From: Thuidium tamariscinum
Lineage: Eukaryota > Streptophyta > Bryopsida > Hypnales > Thuidiaceae
Direction: 5' to 3'
Length of the DNA: 64,000 nucleotides
Assembly (NCBI GenBank): GCA_947034885.2
Contig: OX344750.2
Span: forward strand, 39,294,821-39,358,820
In this document: positions 13,543 to 25,510 of the stretch, piece by piece
How positions within the stretch are numbered: position 1 is the first letter of the stretch
Layout of the letters: the number at the start of each line of letters is the position of its first letter
The notes under the pieces: generated by a model
What the model was told of the DNA's origin: nothing
What the model saw: the letters and a program-made list of their open reading frames with translations, nothing else
Database searches by the model: none
Program-made: the position numbers and the translations under genes

Positions 13543-14083
13543 TATATATTCTTGTTCGTCACCCTGTCGTTTAATTTCAAACCTGCACAAATCACACCAT
13601 GTCATGCATGAACATGACCGCAATCCAAAAAATCCTTCCACAGAACAATTCCAAATTGGAAATTGGACAACAAAAGGTTCTGTTGTTTCCAAATTTCATT
13701 GATTTCCTAGCTTATCCTACTCTATCATCACTGGACATTAACTATGAACTTCAAAATTCCACAAATAGACACTTCGGAATTTTCTTGTGTAGACTTGGAT
13801 TCAATTCAAAACAGGTTGTATACCAAGATTACAATACGCCACTAGCTAGTGGACATTGTCAAATCTACTCTCAGAGCTCTTGAATCTCACGCACCCTAGA
13901 TGTATGTCGGAAAGGATCGACACCCAAATCAGAATCGAAGGACTGGTAAGGTTACAGTTCTAGATCTTGCAATGCAAATTCAGCAGGTAATTAAGTAATC
14001 TCGATCGACAGCTAGCAATAGTGAAAATGGTGGAATTCTGAATGCGAAGTGAACTGAATTTGCGATGCAAGTGGCAAGGATTT

Positions 14084-14091
14084 TATTTATA
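14084..14091 (-). promoter_or_regulatory. TATA box of the phytoglobin gene
   Basis: The minus-strand reading is TATAAATA, about 540 bp before the ATG. The 5' UTR would hold an intron with a TTTGTGCAG acceptor near 13583. The assignment rests on position and composition. Confidence 0.45.
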
Positions 14092-14502
14092 TGCAGCTGT
14101 TGCCAAGGCCAAGAAGTTCATGTAATGGGAAATTGGGTTCATGGATGTGGCGCCCGATGTGGCGCTTGGGGACCTGAAAAGGCAGGCAAGCAAGCAAACT
14201 CGGCTTGCCGAGTATGACTGAAGCAGCTTCGGAAGAAGGAGACGATCGATCGACATTCCTTGCCGACGCTGGCGATGCGCCGCCGCTCATGAGCTGGGAT
14301 TTTTTCGAAGTTCCGATTTTTTTGGATGGTTTCGGTTTGGGGGTCAAAATGGGTTCAGTTGTTCTTTGGGTGGTGGGCGTAGTTCTCAACTTCTCCTGCT
14401 GAGTCAACACAGACTTCTCATAGCATCGCCACTGGAGCCGTTGAGTAAGGTGAGTACCGATACCTCATTCCAGCCACTCACTTTTAGCCACAGTGGCTAG
14501 CT

Positions 14503-15262
14503 ACTATCATAAGATTGGTCAAATTTTCATATTTTCTTGTTGGAAAATGAAAGGAGGTTTTAATGCACCAAAGAACACAATGTTTGAATATCATATGCAA
14601 AAGTTATGAGGGGGCAAAGTTTATTTTGTTACTATCATGAGATTGGTCAAAATTTCATATTTCCTTGTTGAAAAAGTGAAAAGAGGTTCCAAAGCATCAA
14701 AAAACACAATGGTTAGATATCGTATGCAAAAGTTATGAAGGGTCAAAATTTATTTTGCTACTATCAATTGGTCAAAATTTCATATTTCCTTGTTGAAAAA
14801 GTGAAAGGAGGTTCCAAAGCATCAAAAAACACAATGGTTAGATATCGTATGCAAAAGTTATGAAGGGTCAAAATTTATTTTGCTACTATCGATTGGTCAA
14901 ATTTTCATATTTTCTTGTTGAAAAATGAAAGGAAGTTCCAATGCACCAATGAGCACAATGTTTGGATACCGTATGCAAAAGTTATGAAGGATCAAATTTT
15001 TTTTTGTTACTATCGTGAGATTGGTCAAATCTTCATATTTTCTTGTTGACAAATGAAAGGAGGTTCCAATGCATCAAAAAACACAATGGTTGAATATTGT
15101 ATGCAAAAGTTATGAGGGGTCAAAGTTTATTTTGTTCCTATCATGAGATTCCTCAAATTTTCATATTTTCTTGTTGAAAAATGAAAGGAGGTTTCAATGC
15201 ACCAAAGAACACAATATTTAGATATCATATGCAAAAATTATAAAGGGTCAAAGTTTTTTTGG
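14503..15262 (+). repeat. Tandem array, six units of about 125-129 bp
   Basis: Unit starts (ACTATC-type) fall at 14503, 14631, 14760, 14885, 15009 and 15137. Each unit runs GATTGGTCAAA, TTTCATATTTTCTTGTTG, AAATGAAAGGAGGTTCCAA, TGCACCAAAGAACACAATG, then TATGCAAAAGTTATG and GGTCAAAGTTTATTTTG. Adjacent units are about 85-95% alike by eye. A lone diverged unit occurs at about 49525-49640, followed by similar sequence (TGTACATxxTxATTTTG). The array therefore derives from a dispersed repeat. Confidence 0.9.
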
Positions 15263-15379
15263 TAAAGACATTGAAATCATTACTTCATGTTATGTACATA
15301 TTGATTTTGGAGGTGTACACAAACTGATCATGGCAGTTTTAGGTAGGGTGAGATTATTGGCTATACCTATCTTAATTTT

Positions 15380-16060
15380 TTGTATTGTCTAACATGAAAG
15401 TAGTACAATACAACATACGTGGAAAACCAGTTAATTATAAGAAGTAGAAAATGATTCAAGATAGTAAATAATTAAGAATTTATTTATGAAATTAAAAAAT
15501 GTCAATCCTAATGGTTGTAATGTTGTAATAACCAATCTACATCTGGCAATGTTTTAATTTTTTTCAAAAATATTGAAAATCAAGTAAAATAAAGGACTTC
15601 CAACGGGTTTTTTGAATAGAAAATCCATAACTACCCCAAAAATTATAACTCTTCATAACTCCCATTTCATTAATCAAAATGGCATAATTCAAAGCTTTCT
15701 ACATATATATGAATTTAAAAAAACAATTTCAAGTTTTTATTTATAAAAAAAAGAATTATTCTAGATTTGCCAAGACTACCTAACTCGTGAAAAAAACTAC
15801 ATATCATACAATAACTTTTTAATCATGTAGTCAAAAGTTATAAAATTGTTGAATGAAAAAGATATTCCTCATTTACATGTTGTGTGAAAATTTCAAAGAA
15901 AAATAGTTAAATCTTTAGTCATAAGTACCTCCCTAAATTTTCTTTATTGCCAAAAAATGTAGCTTTGCATGTCCTTTAGGGATTAATGACACTTTTAATA
16001 TTTAAATAGGGTCATGATTAACTACCTATGCATGAGTCATTATATATCACTATAATGGGG
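15380..16060 (+). repeat. Dispersed repeat R2, copy 1
   Basis: It aligns with 22960-23560. Shared blocks include AATGTCAATCCTAATGGTTG, GTAATAACCAATCTACATC, TTTTTCAAAAATATTGAAAA and TAAAGGACTTCCAA, then a stretch alternating CATAACT with AATCCATAACT. A looser relative is at 35520-35900. No protein-coding remnant was found in it. Confidence 0.6.
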
Positions 16061-19000
16061 TCAATTATTTTTTGTGATTTTTAACAACATTATGTATAGG
16101 GCAATGCCCAAGGAAGAGTGCATTTTGCATTATAAAGGGCCAACAAGGAGGGTGGAAGCTGACAAGGAAGCACTTTATATTGTAAAATGCTTGATGACAA
16201 GGAACATTGTCCAACATAAATCATAGGCAGGAAATTTGAAGATGGATGAAATACTTGAGATGGAAAAACAAAGTTGGATGAAGAATTCATAATGCTTGAT
16301 TATGCAATCAAATCCATGTAATTGGGCATTACAGCTTATTGTACCACAAAACTTTCCCAAGAAATGAATGGGCAATTTCCTAGGAGTGGTTTATGATCCA
16401 TATTTAGGGCTTCCAACACTTCATACTATGATCAATTTTCATTTTTATCCATGATGAGATATTAAGATCCTCTACTATGACATGCTTCCAAATGCACAAA
16501 ATTGCACACTTCAATTGAGGGAATTTTTTGTATGTGATTTTAACCCCCCTAAATATATTTGCAAAATGGAAATTGTGAATAATTATAAAAAAATTACTAT
16601 ACTCCATGTATTGTATTGATTTAAGTTTTATATAGTCTTTTATTTCTAGGAAAAAATATGTAACATTGAAAATGTCTTATACCTTGAGAATTATGATTTA
16701 TAAAAACATAAATAGTTTAAATTAATATATTGATTATAATTTTGTATAGAATATCTTTGTGATAATGCAAGATTTATTCCTAATTATTCTAAGAGTAGAA
16801 TATATGTTTTAATATGTCTTGCAAGTATGGATGTATATTGGGATTTCAATGATTTTTAGGTAGAAAAATTTAGAAATCCTAAATATCATTATTATATCCT
16901 TCAAATAAAGTTATTTCTTACAAAGGCTGTATATTTCTCTAATACAAAGTATAAAGTGCTATTCTATAATTATTCTCCTTTTACATGTAAGAGTAATGAT
17001 TCAAAGCACAAACTAATCAATTGCTAATTTGTGGTTCAAAAAAATGATTGAATACAAGATCGGATGGAAATAAAACACTAAATTAGGCATCTAAATGAAC
17101 TCTATATCTAAAAAGATTGCAAATACACAAGTATAAACCCTATCAACATCCATATCACCAAATTCTTAAGAATTTGAGTTTCTATTCTTATAATCTATTG
17201 TAAGAAAAATCAAATTATATTTGTCTATAAGTAACCAATTCATTTCAAATATAGTATTTTGTGAAAAATTACCATTTTGATATATTATTAGGTGACTAAT
17301 TCATTATACACTTGTATATGTATTTAAATCAATGAACAATCAATTCATATAAATTACAATGACACACATTATCAAGGTAGTAAATGGACAAGTTTATATA
17401 GAAGTTCAATGCAAGAAAACAAGTTCCAAAGCTATGATAGTTGTACAAAAGCTTTTGAGAATGGACCCATAATCTATATCTATGAGTAATCAACAAAAAA
17501 AATTCCATATATTAACACGTAAAGGGTTTCATAGAATAATGTGCAATCTCAAAATACCAATCATTTGGAAAAGTCAAGAAAATAAATAAATACAACTTCA
17601 AAATTTAGCTACTTTGAATGTAAAGAAACTACTTCAAAAACTATACAAGTTGTTTAAAAACATATAATTTGTAACAATAGTGAAGATGGTGTAGCTCAAA
17701 ACCCCTCCCAAATCCAAAATTCTTTCTCATGACAACTTCATTTTTAGAAAATTAATTCTTTAGCTTATTGAACTATTGATTACCTTTCTTCACTTAAAAG
17801 ATGATCAAAATAGAAGCAAACTTAGAGAATTAAGGTTTCTCATGATTTTAAATATGTTGAATCCTTTTAAATTATATTACCATCCATAAATCCATCTTCC
17901 AAAGAATTTTGTTCTCACATTCAACCCTCTGTTCTTCTCTCCTACCAAAGCATCAAATTTTCACAATTCTTCAATAAATCCTTCTTCCGAGGCATTTTTT
18001 CCAATTCAATTCCTATCCCTTTCTTGAGAACGTCTTTTTCTTCCATTTAGATCTTATTCCCAACTTTTGAGGCATCCTTTTTTCCACTTGAATGTTGCCT
18101 CGATAGTAGTAAAACCAATCCCAATATAAAAACCCATTGCACAAGGTTCTTATTGTTACTTGCAAGTTGCAACATTGACAATATGGTCTCTAACTTGTAG
18201 GCTATTGCATTGACAATAGTTTGTGAAGTTGGTGCAAGTTTTCAATTTTAGGCATACCATAGTAGTTGGTCTAAGATTTCTAGAAGTCTTGAAGACAACC
18301 ATTGATTTGAATTTGCAATCTTATTAAGTAAAACTTGAATTTTTTTCAAATTTCCATTTTTATATATCATGTTAAAGGTCATTAATAATTTGTTCAAAGA
18401 GCTTTTGTTTAAGGGTGACCATTTTTATGAAATTTCAAGTTTTTTACTACTATATTTTAAATTTTATTTTTTCAAGCCTTATTTTGCATTTGACTAGGAT
18501 GAAAGTATAAGTTGGTTATCAATATTACAATTAGTGTCATCTTTGCAAATAATTGGCATTACATGCAAATGTTTATATTTGATTTATTGTAATAATTAAT
18601 AGCTACATTTCTCTTTTTTATTACTTGAAGTTTCAAAGTTGATGCCTTACTACTGTTATACACACTCTAAAAGTATCCTAAAAGTTATACAACCTTCTAT
18701 TGATTAATCAATGACTCTTCACTAATTATGCCTTTTTGTTTTACATTGCACAATTTTCTTTTCAACATCACACCACATTGAAATACTTTTTAGAACAAAA
18801 GTGGAATTCCATCTTTTCACTATGGTGGGCTTGACCGGTGCATAGTGCCTTGACCTTTGGACATGCTTCATCTTTGCAAGTTACTTGACCACTATTGAGG
18901 CTCGAAGTAGCTTGAATTGCCAAGGTTGCAATTCAAATCGAGGGTGCAACAACTATTATTGCTTGGCATGCAAGGAAGAAAGATTGTGTTCCAACACGTT

Positions 19001-20110
19001 CAAGACCAACCAACCACATGACCATCATCCTTGGTTGCAAGTGCAGTGAATTACAAAAGAAAATGTGGTAAATGTAGTTGAAGTAGAGACCTTTCTTGGT
19101 GAGAATGCTAACAAAATCCAAAAGTTTATTGGAAATGGAGAGAATATTTTCAAGTTGAAGACACCAGTGAGGTCAAAAGGAAAAATGGTGAAGGGTTTTG
19201 ATGATGTTCTTCAACTAATGTGTGATTTTCCCATTTCAAAGACTTCAAACTCAAAAGCTGGAGTTGAGGTATGATCCATTGAGTGTCTAATTACACATGC
19301 ACAACGAGTGCATCAATTAGATTGTTTAATGTTTAAAGCGGTTCTTGACTTACAAAATAAAGATTATGTGCACCCTTTGAGAGTGGAAGAGAAGGTTCAT
19401 TTCCAGTTTCAAAAGAAACAAAAAGCTAGTGCTTTTGAGTCTATGCCTATGTCAAGTACACATGTGCTTGAACTCAATGCACCTGCAATTGTGTCCATGG
19501 GGAAACAAAGTATGCCTTCTGTCAAGCTTAGTACTCGGTTTGGTACTACTCCAACCAAGGGAAAAGTTGGTGGTAGAGCTTCTAATCCAATGACAAATCA
19601 AATTTTGAAGAGAAAGACTCGTGAAGCTTCAACTACAATGAAGCATGAAAAAGCAAGTGATGAAGCTCAACAAACTAGAGCAACTTATGTTGGTCAAATG
19701 ACGGGTCAAAGTGAAACCCAAGTTCATGTTTACGATTATTCAACCTTTCCACTTGGATATGAGTGGAGGAATCTAGATCAATTGTGTGAGATCTTTGATG
19801 TGACTCTTGAGTAGGTTTATATTGGATTGAAGGAAGAAAAGAGCTCCATGGCTCTTGTAGAATGATGTCATTCTTAAGTCACTATAATGTTAGGTTAGTC
19901 AATATAGTGCTACTTTAATTATGTTGGTATGTGTTGTATTTTGCTCTAGCCTTGAATAGAGCACTCAATAATTGATGACATATACAAAAGTAATGTCAAA
20001 TGACATGTGAAGTTGTCAAAAAAATGGCATTTTAAAATTTTGATAGTGATTTTAACATATTTTTCATATGTTAAATTTGTAGAGGGAATGAATTTATTAT
20101 TTAGCAATAA
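16060..20110 (+). repeat. Segmental duplication, copy B
   Basis: Collinear partner of 7200-11850. It has about 310 extra bp near 16095-16405 and no 750-bp element. The 5'-UTR donor GTAAGT of copy A has become GTAAAA here (near 18326). Confidence 0.85.
18822..19814 (+). pseudogene. PLATZ pseudogene (duplicate of 10477-11517)
   Basis: It is homologous to the upstream PLATZ gene throughout. Relative to it there is TAG at codon 8 (18843-18845, from GAG), TGA at 19047-19049 (from CGA in the LQVRRI block) and TGA at 19272-19274 (from the TGC of VCSIEC). There is a 9-bp deletion that removes a zinc-ligand Cys (CRGC region near 19220) and a further in-frame length change in the tail. Open stretches remain at 19065-19271 and 19308-19814, ending EIFDVTLE then TAG. 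Loss of the 5'-UTR donor and of zinc ligands also argues against function. A short downstream-initiated product is conceivable but would lack most of the domain. Confidence 0.85.
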
Positions 20111-20879
20111 GTTTTATATATTTCAAGTTTTTGGTATAATGAAAATGATAAAGTCATGCATAGTTAAGTTTGATTGACTTACAAAAAAATGAAAAATGTC
20201 AGATATAAATATCAAGTATTTTTACAAATCTAGTGTCAATATATATGGCTACATTGTACCTAGAGTTCAATACTTTATAATGTAATATTAAGCATTTCAA
20301 TACCAATATTGGTACCTCCTTTGATACGTATATATATTATCATTTATTACAAGTCTCATGGTGTTATATGTATTTATGGATATTTTATAAAGATTTTGAA
20401 ATTAATATTTATTGTTCTTTAGTTTAGAATAATGTAATAATTTAGAAATATAAAGAAGCATTGCTTAAAGAAAATGATTTTTTATAAAGACAACAATTTC
20501 TAGTAAAGCTATCTTTTGGATATTAAACCAATTGGATGCATATAGACAAAAACACTATGTCATTATTTCCTAAATTGTGTTGTAATGTTTAGTGATTCTT
20601 TTGCACAATAAGACAAGAAAAAATATCTTTTTATTTTTTTGAAATATTTTTATTTTACCACCTCTTAAGATTAAAAAAAGTATAACACCTTCAAAAGATC
20701 ACAAAGCATATAACTTGTAGTAAAATGATCGAAAACCTAAAAGGTAGTTTATAATTTTCTCACATAAAAGAATATCAACCAAAACATTTTGCAAGTATGT
20801 TTTCTGTTGCACTAGTAGAAAATTCAAGATTAAAATCAACTGAAAACTATTGATCATTTTCTGTTGATTTGGTCGAGTT

Positions 20880-21060
20880 GATCATTTTCAAATTTTTTTC
20901 AGCTGCCCGAAACATCCGGGCAGCGGATAAAAATTCAGCCCTAACTGCCCACAACCTCCCCAAGGAAGTCAACAACCACCACTTGACACCCATGAGGTTC
21001 GAACCCAAGACCTCATACCTACAAACACACAAGCCTAACCACTACACCACCACTCACCTT
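20880..21060 (-). mobile_element. tRNA-derived SINE-like head nested in the CACTA element
   Basis: The minus strand reads GTGGTGTAGTGGTTAGGC (A-box-like, 21033-21053). About 30-40 nt later comes GGGTTCGAACCTC (B box, 20994-21006), the spacing of a polymerase III internal promoter. The flanking sequence does not make a tRNA cloverleaf. The downstream limit is uncertain and no clear tail or target duplication was found. Confidence 0.55.
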
Positions 21061-21120
21061 TGATGAACTACACAAGGAGGATTAGTTTAATTATCCACTT
21101 ACTACTTGTGCTTTTTAGAT

Positions 21121-21470
21121 TCAGCAGACTTTGGACGTCATTTTCACATATAAAATCAACTTTTTTTTAAAAACTTTGAACTAAGAAAAGTTGGGCGATG
21201 AAGTTAACTTTCACCTCCAAAAATCCGTTTCAGATTTTGAGCCTCCAATCAAAAGTTATGCACAAAATTCAGAGTAGATGTTTCGAAATGTCAAAAAACA
21301 TTTCCTTCCAATCTCTCTCTGAACTTTGTCCATAACTTTTGATTGGAGGCTCAAAATCTGAAACGGATTTTTGGAGATGAAAGTTAACTTGATCTCCCAA
21401 CTTTTCTTAGTTCAAAGTTTTCTTAAAAAGGTTAATTTTCTATGTGATAATGACATCCAAAGTCTGCTGA
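21121..21470. repeat. 350-bp fold-back inside the CACTA element
   Basis: Left end TCAGCAGACTTTGGACGTCA (21121-21140) pairs with right end TGACATCCAAAGTCTGCTGA (21451-21470). The pairing continues inward through AACTTTGAACTAAGAAAAGTTGGG and AATCCGTTTCAGATTTTGAG to a small loop near 21290-21310. Confidence 0.85.
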
Positions 21471-22959
21471 GTTATGAAAAACATTGAATTGTAAATGATT
21501 AAGTTGAAAAAAAACACTTTCATTGCATAGAATTTCAATTTTGTTGTTTTAATTTGAATAAATCTTCAAATGCTAGTAAGATAAAATTTTATACTTGTAT
21601 GTAATTCAAATTTTGGGCTTATGTTAATAATATAGTTCAAAGTATGTAGTATGAAGAATTTTTGACCACTTAATTGAATCTACTTGCTATAATTATCCAA
21701 ACTACTTATAACACAAAAGAATATATAGAGCTTTTAAAACAAATTTTTTAATTACAAATTGAATCAATTGGATTGAAATTTTATGCGTATTGTATTTGAA
21801 GTGCATACAAATTTGGTAAGAATTTCACAAAAGATATATGTGACAAATATTGCACCAGAAAGGACCTATTCTAAACTTGAAAATAGCTTCAAAGCATATT
21901 TAAATATTTTGAAGTTCATTAGTTAATCAACATCAATGTGCTAACCTTCCCTTTTGCTACATTATCTAAACATTCCAAATTATTCTAAACTTATTGTTGA
22001 TGTGACAAGTAGAATTTAAAAATTCCTACAGAATATACAAGATTTTAGAAGACTTTATTTCATCACGTTCATTACATAAACTTTCATTCCATCAAATTCA
22101 TTACATTCCATTAGATTCCATCACAATCCAAAAGAATCGTAAAGATTCCTAAAAGATTCCTAAAAGATTCCTAAAGAATCCTAAAGATTTTTAAAAGATC
22201 CCTAAAGATTCTTAAAGATACCAAAAATATTCCTAAAATATTCCTAAAGATTCCTAAAGATTCCTAAAAGATTCCTAAAAGATTCTTAAAAGAGCCCAAA
22301 TCAACAAAATTTTGTTGATTTGGTCATTGCATTACTCCAATCAACAAAAAATGACTGCTTGTTCTGTTGATGTTTACAAATAGTCTGTGCAGTACTCCAT
22401 TCAACAAAAAACAACAAAAATCAGTTGGTTTTCTGTTGATCTGAAGAGGATTTTCTACTAGTGTTGATGAACTTTTGTTGTACCAAAAAATCACTTGCTC
22501 TTAATTTTCTTCTAATTTATATTGCTCATTTGGCACTGAATGCAAATTAGGCTATTGTTGTCCTATAATATTGCCACTTTAAGGGATTGTAATTCTTACA
22601 TAAACATTGAAGAAAATTTTAATTCCTTAAGTTCTTTGACAATGTTCACTCCAAAAATGGTCAAGAACTGCCATTTTTAGTACCACTACTAATTTTTCCT
22701 TAAAAAAACCTTTTTTGAGATCTGTAACTGTAGGATCTTGTAGTAAATTGGTTTGAAAACATGTGCAAAAAATTTAAGAGTTTTTCATCATGTCGATTGC
22801 AAGATATTAGTTTTTGAATGCTCAAAAATCATTTTTTTTACCCTATGGAAAACAAGGCAACTACACTTCAGATGACAACAATCATATGAAAAATGGTCCA
22901 AAACGGTTGTGCCTCTTTCGATTCATTGTTGAGGCCAAGTAAGGTACTTATCTAAAAAA

Positions 22960-23560
22960 TTTCAAATTGTTTAGAATTGTACAACATATAGAAAAAAAAT
23001 AGTAAGTAAAAAGTAGTAGCAAATGATTCAAAATACAAAATTGTTAAGAATTTGATTGTGGAATTGAAAAATGCCAATCCCAATGGTTGGAATGTTGTAA
23101 TAAACAATCTACATCCCATAGTTTTATTTTTTTCAAAAAATATTGAAAATTGAATAAAATGAAGGACTTCAAAGTTTATTTTAAAGTAGAGAATCCATAA
23201 TTGCCTGCAAACAAAAAAACCTCATAACTTTTTACTTGTTGATCAAAATGGAATGATTCAAATCTTTCCATGCATATATAAATGAAGAAAACCAATTTTA
23301 ATTTCTTTTTGAAAAAAGTGATTTTTTTCAATCTGCCCAAACTATCCAATTACAAAAAAAAAGTAAAATATTAGGCCATATCTTTTGACTTGTATTTCCA
23401 AATGTCCTGATTTTTTGTGCATATGAAAGATATCCCTCATCCCTACCTTCTATTAAAATTTGGGCCCGAAATATGGAAATCTTTACTCTCACGTACTTGC
23501 CTAAAATCACTATGTTGCCAAATTTGGTAGGCTGGTCTTTTAGGGGTTAACAAAGTTTTC
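22960..23560 (+). repeat. Dispersed repeat R2, copy 2
   Basis: It aligns with 15380-16060: AATGCCAATCCCAATGGTTG, GTAATAAACAATCTACATCC and TTTTTTTCAAAAAATATTGA appear in the same order and at the same spacing. It ends where a GCCAAAxxTxGxAGCxTGxC block closes both copies. Confidence 0.6.
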
Positions 23561-25289
23561 ATAAAAAAAAATTAAAATCATATCCCATGTCTATTCCTAT
23601 TTGAATAAATATTCCATCACATTTTTTATTGATGTGATTTGTAACAAAAAATAATTGAGAGGTTATTTTTTGCTCTTCTAAAAGTTGAAATGGCTATTGT
23701 CAAATATAACAAAATTTTCAAATATAATGATTGTGAGATGGTGCTTAAAGAGTGTCTTAATTAATCTCCACTCTATTAGTTGTTATTATATAAATCAAAT
23801 AAATTAGTCAAATATATATTATTGAAACATTTTAGCATCTAATATTTTAACCCCTTAAGAGACCAAATGAACCATTTTGTGCATGCAATTGGAAATGCAC
23901 ATTTATGTCTATTTATTTAAGGATTTAATAGAACATGTGTGCAAAAAATATTTTTTGAACACAATTATGTTCATAACTTTTGGAAAAAGAACAAAAGATT
24001 ATCATTTGATTGATTTTCTTCCATGAAAGTAGTTTATATAATCAATTTTAAGCTACTAACACCTAACTTTTTTGTAAATTGCTTAGAAGAGGGAGGGTAG
24101 GTGTGAGGACAAAAAATATTCAACTTTCAAAACTAAGTGAATGTAAACAATATAGTCAATTCACAAAAAGATATTGAACTAAGAACATCTCCTATTGTCT
24201 TTTCTCATATGCTCAACAAAACTAGATTTAGAGGGCCTTTAAAAGGTAAGGTTGAAGAATTTAGTGGAAAGGTCTCTAGAACTATCATAATATCTTTATT
24301 CTACAACAAATCAATGGAATTCATTTGATTTGGTGGAAAGAGCTTCTCCATTCATCAAGCCCAATTTCAAATGTCTTCTAAACAAATTGTGAGGTTTTGG
24401 TAAGTATATCAAGGTTGTTTAGCATGCAAGGCCAACTTTTTGCAAGAGCTACAAACTTGAAGGCTTAGATGTCAATTAGCATTAAATGAAATTTAGGTGC
24501 TTGACAAGTTCGCAACTTCCCAGACTATAGGAAATGTTGAAACTATACCACAACAACACTACATCAATGCTTTGAAGTGGCCAAACTTTGCCCATATTAG
24601 ATAATAGTATTTAATTAATTTTTGAACTTTTCAAAATTTTCAATTTTTAATGCTTAATACATGTTGATAGACATCCCTTCCTTCATAGCAAGGGGAAGAA
24701 AAAGGTGAATAGGCTTGAAAATGGCCCTATTTTTACCTGAAATTCCATCTAATTAGTAGGAATTGAAATTCTTTCATATTTTTCAAGACTCACTACTTTG
24801 GTGTTTCAAACAAAGACTTATTATGAATTGCAAGGGATTCTCTAAGGATAAATATTAACTAGGGAACTAAGTAAGCTTATCCTATATCCCTACTTAAAGC
24901 TCAATGCCTTGATATAAAGGTTAGGACAAAAAGTTTGTAATCAAATTTGTAGATTTGATGTTTTATACATATTTGTATTTTTAGAGAACATTTCATATTA
25001 TCATCATTGGAAAGTTGGTATGCAATAACCATCTTAAGAAACAATAAAATTAATTATGACCAAAGGTATGGTAGCTTTTAGATGCTAAGCTTGATTTTAG
25101 AGGCTGTAATAGGCACTCAATAGATTAAAGACTTAAAACAACTAAAGATTTTGAATAAAGCCGTATTTATGAAATTACAAGAATATCTTTCAATCCAAAT
25201 ACAAGAATATAAAGGAAATGGATGCAATGTTCAAAAAGCTTATATGAGGTAGTAATGTTAATATGTTCATAATAAACAAAGCATTAGAT

Positions 25290-25510
25290 GTTTTTTCTGC
25301 TAGTTAGAAGATTGCGAGTTTCCAATTGTAGGAACGCTAGGGAACTCTACCACGTTTGCAATCCGATGTGATTGAGACACTGCCACATTATACTATAATT
25401 AAAAAAATCAATTTTATTATTATTATTATTTATTTTGATTGTTCTCAACATTGTGAAACAGACTTGAAATAGTCTTCTAATCCTTGAAAAAACATCTAAT
25501 GTAAGTGCCA
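25290..25510 (+). repeat. Dispersed repeat R1, copy 2
   Basis: AGAAGATTGCGAGTTTCCAA, GGAACGCTAGGGAACTCTA and ACACTGCCACATTATA are shared with 35200-35300. CAGACTTGAAATAGTCTTCT corresponds to the CCCTGAAACAGTCTTTTGGG block of copy 3. Confidence 0.55.

Larger units (their letters stand above)
20810..22463. mobile_element. Non-autonomous CACTA-type element, 1654 bp
   Basis: It begins CACTAGTAGAAAAT and ends with the exact complement ATTTTCTACTAGTG. It is flanked by a 3-bp target duplication TTG (20807-20809 and 22464-22466), as expected for CACTA/EnSpm elements. Subterminal regions repeat a TTCTGTTGAT motif and its complement (for example near 20870, 22360 and 22430). The interior holds a SINE-like head, a 350-bp fold-back and, at 22130-22290, repeats of GATTCCTAAA. 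No transposase frame is present, so it would need one in trans. Confidence 0.85.

Noticed and set aside
13543..13692. N-terminal extension of the phytoglobin to 13692
   Set aside because: An acceptor-like TTTGTGCAG lies within it, and the family starts close to MAPLAINV; it is most likely 5' UTR and intron.
20990..21060. Functional tRNA gene on the minus strand
   Set aside because: A- and B-box sequences are present, but acceptor, D and anticodon stems do not pair into a cloverleaf.
20869..21063. 64-residue plus-strand frame as a small gene
   Set aside because: It is the complement of the SINE-like tRNA-derived head; no protein evidence.
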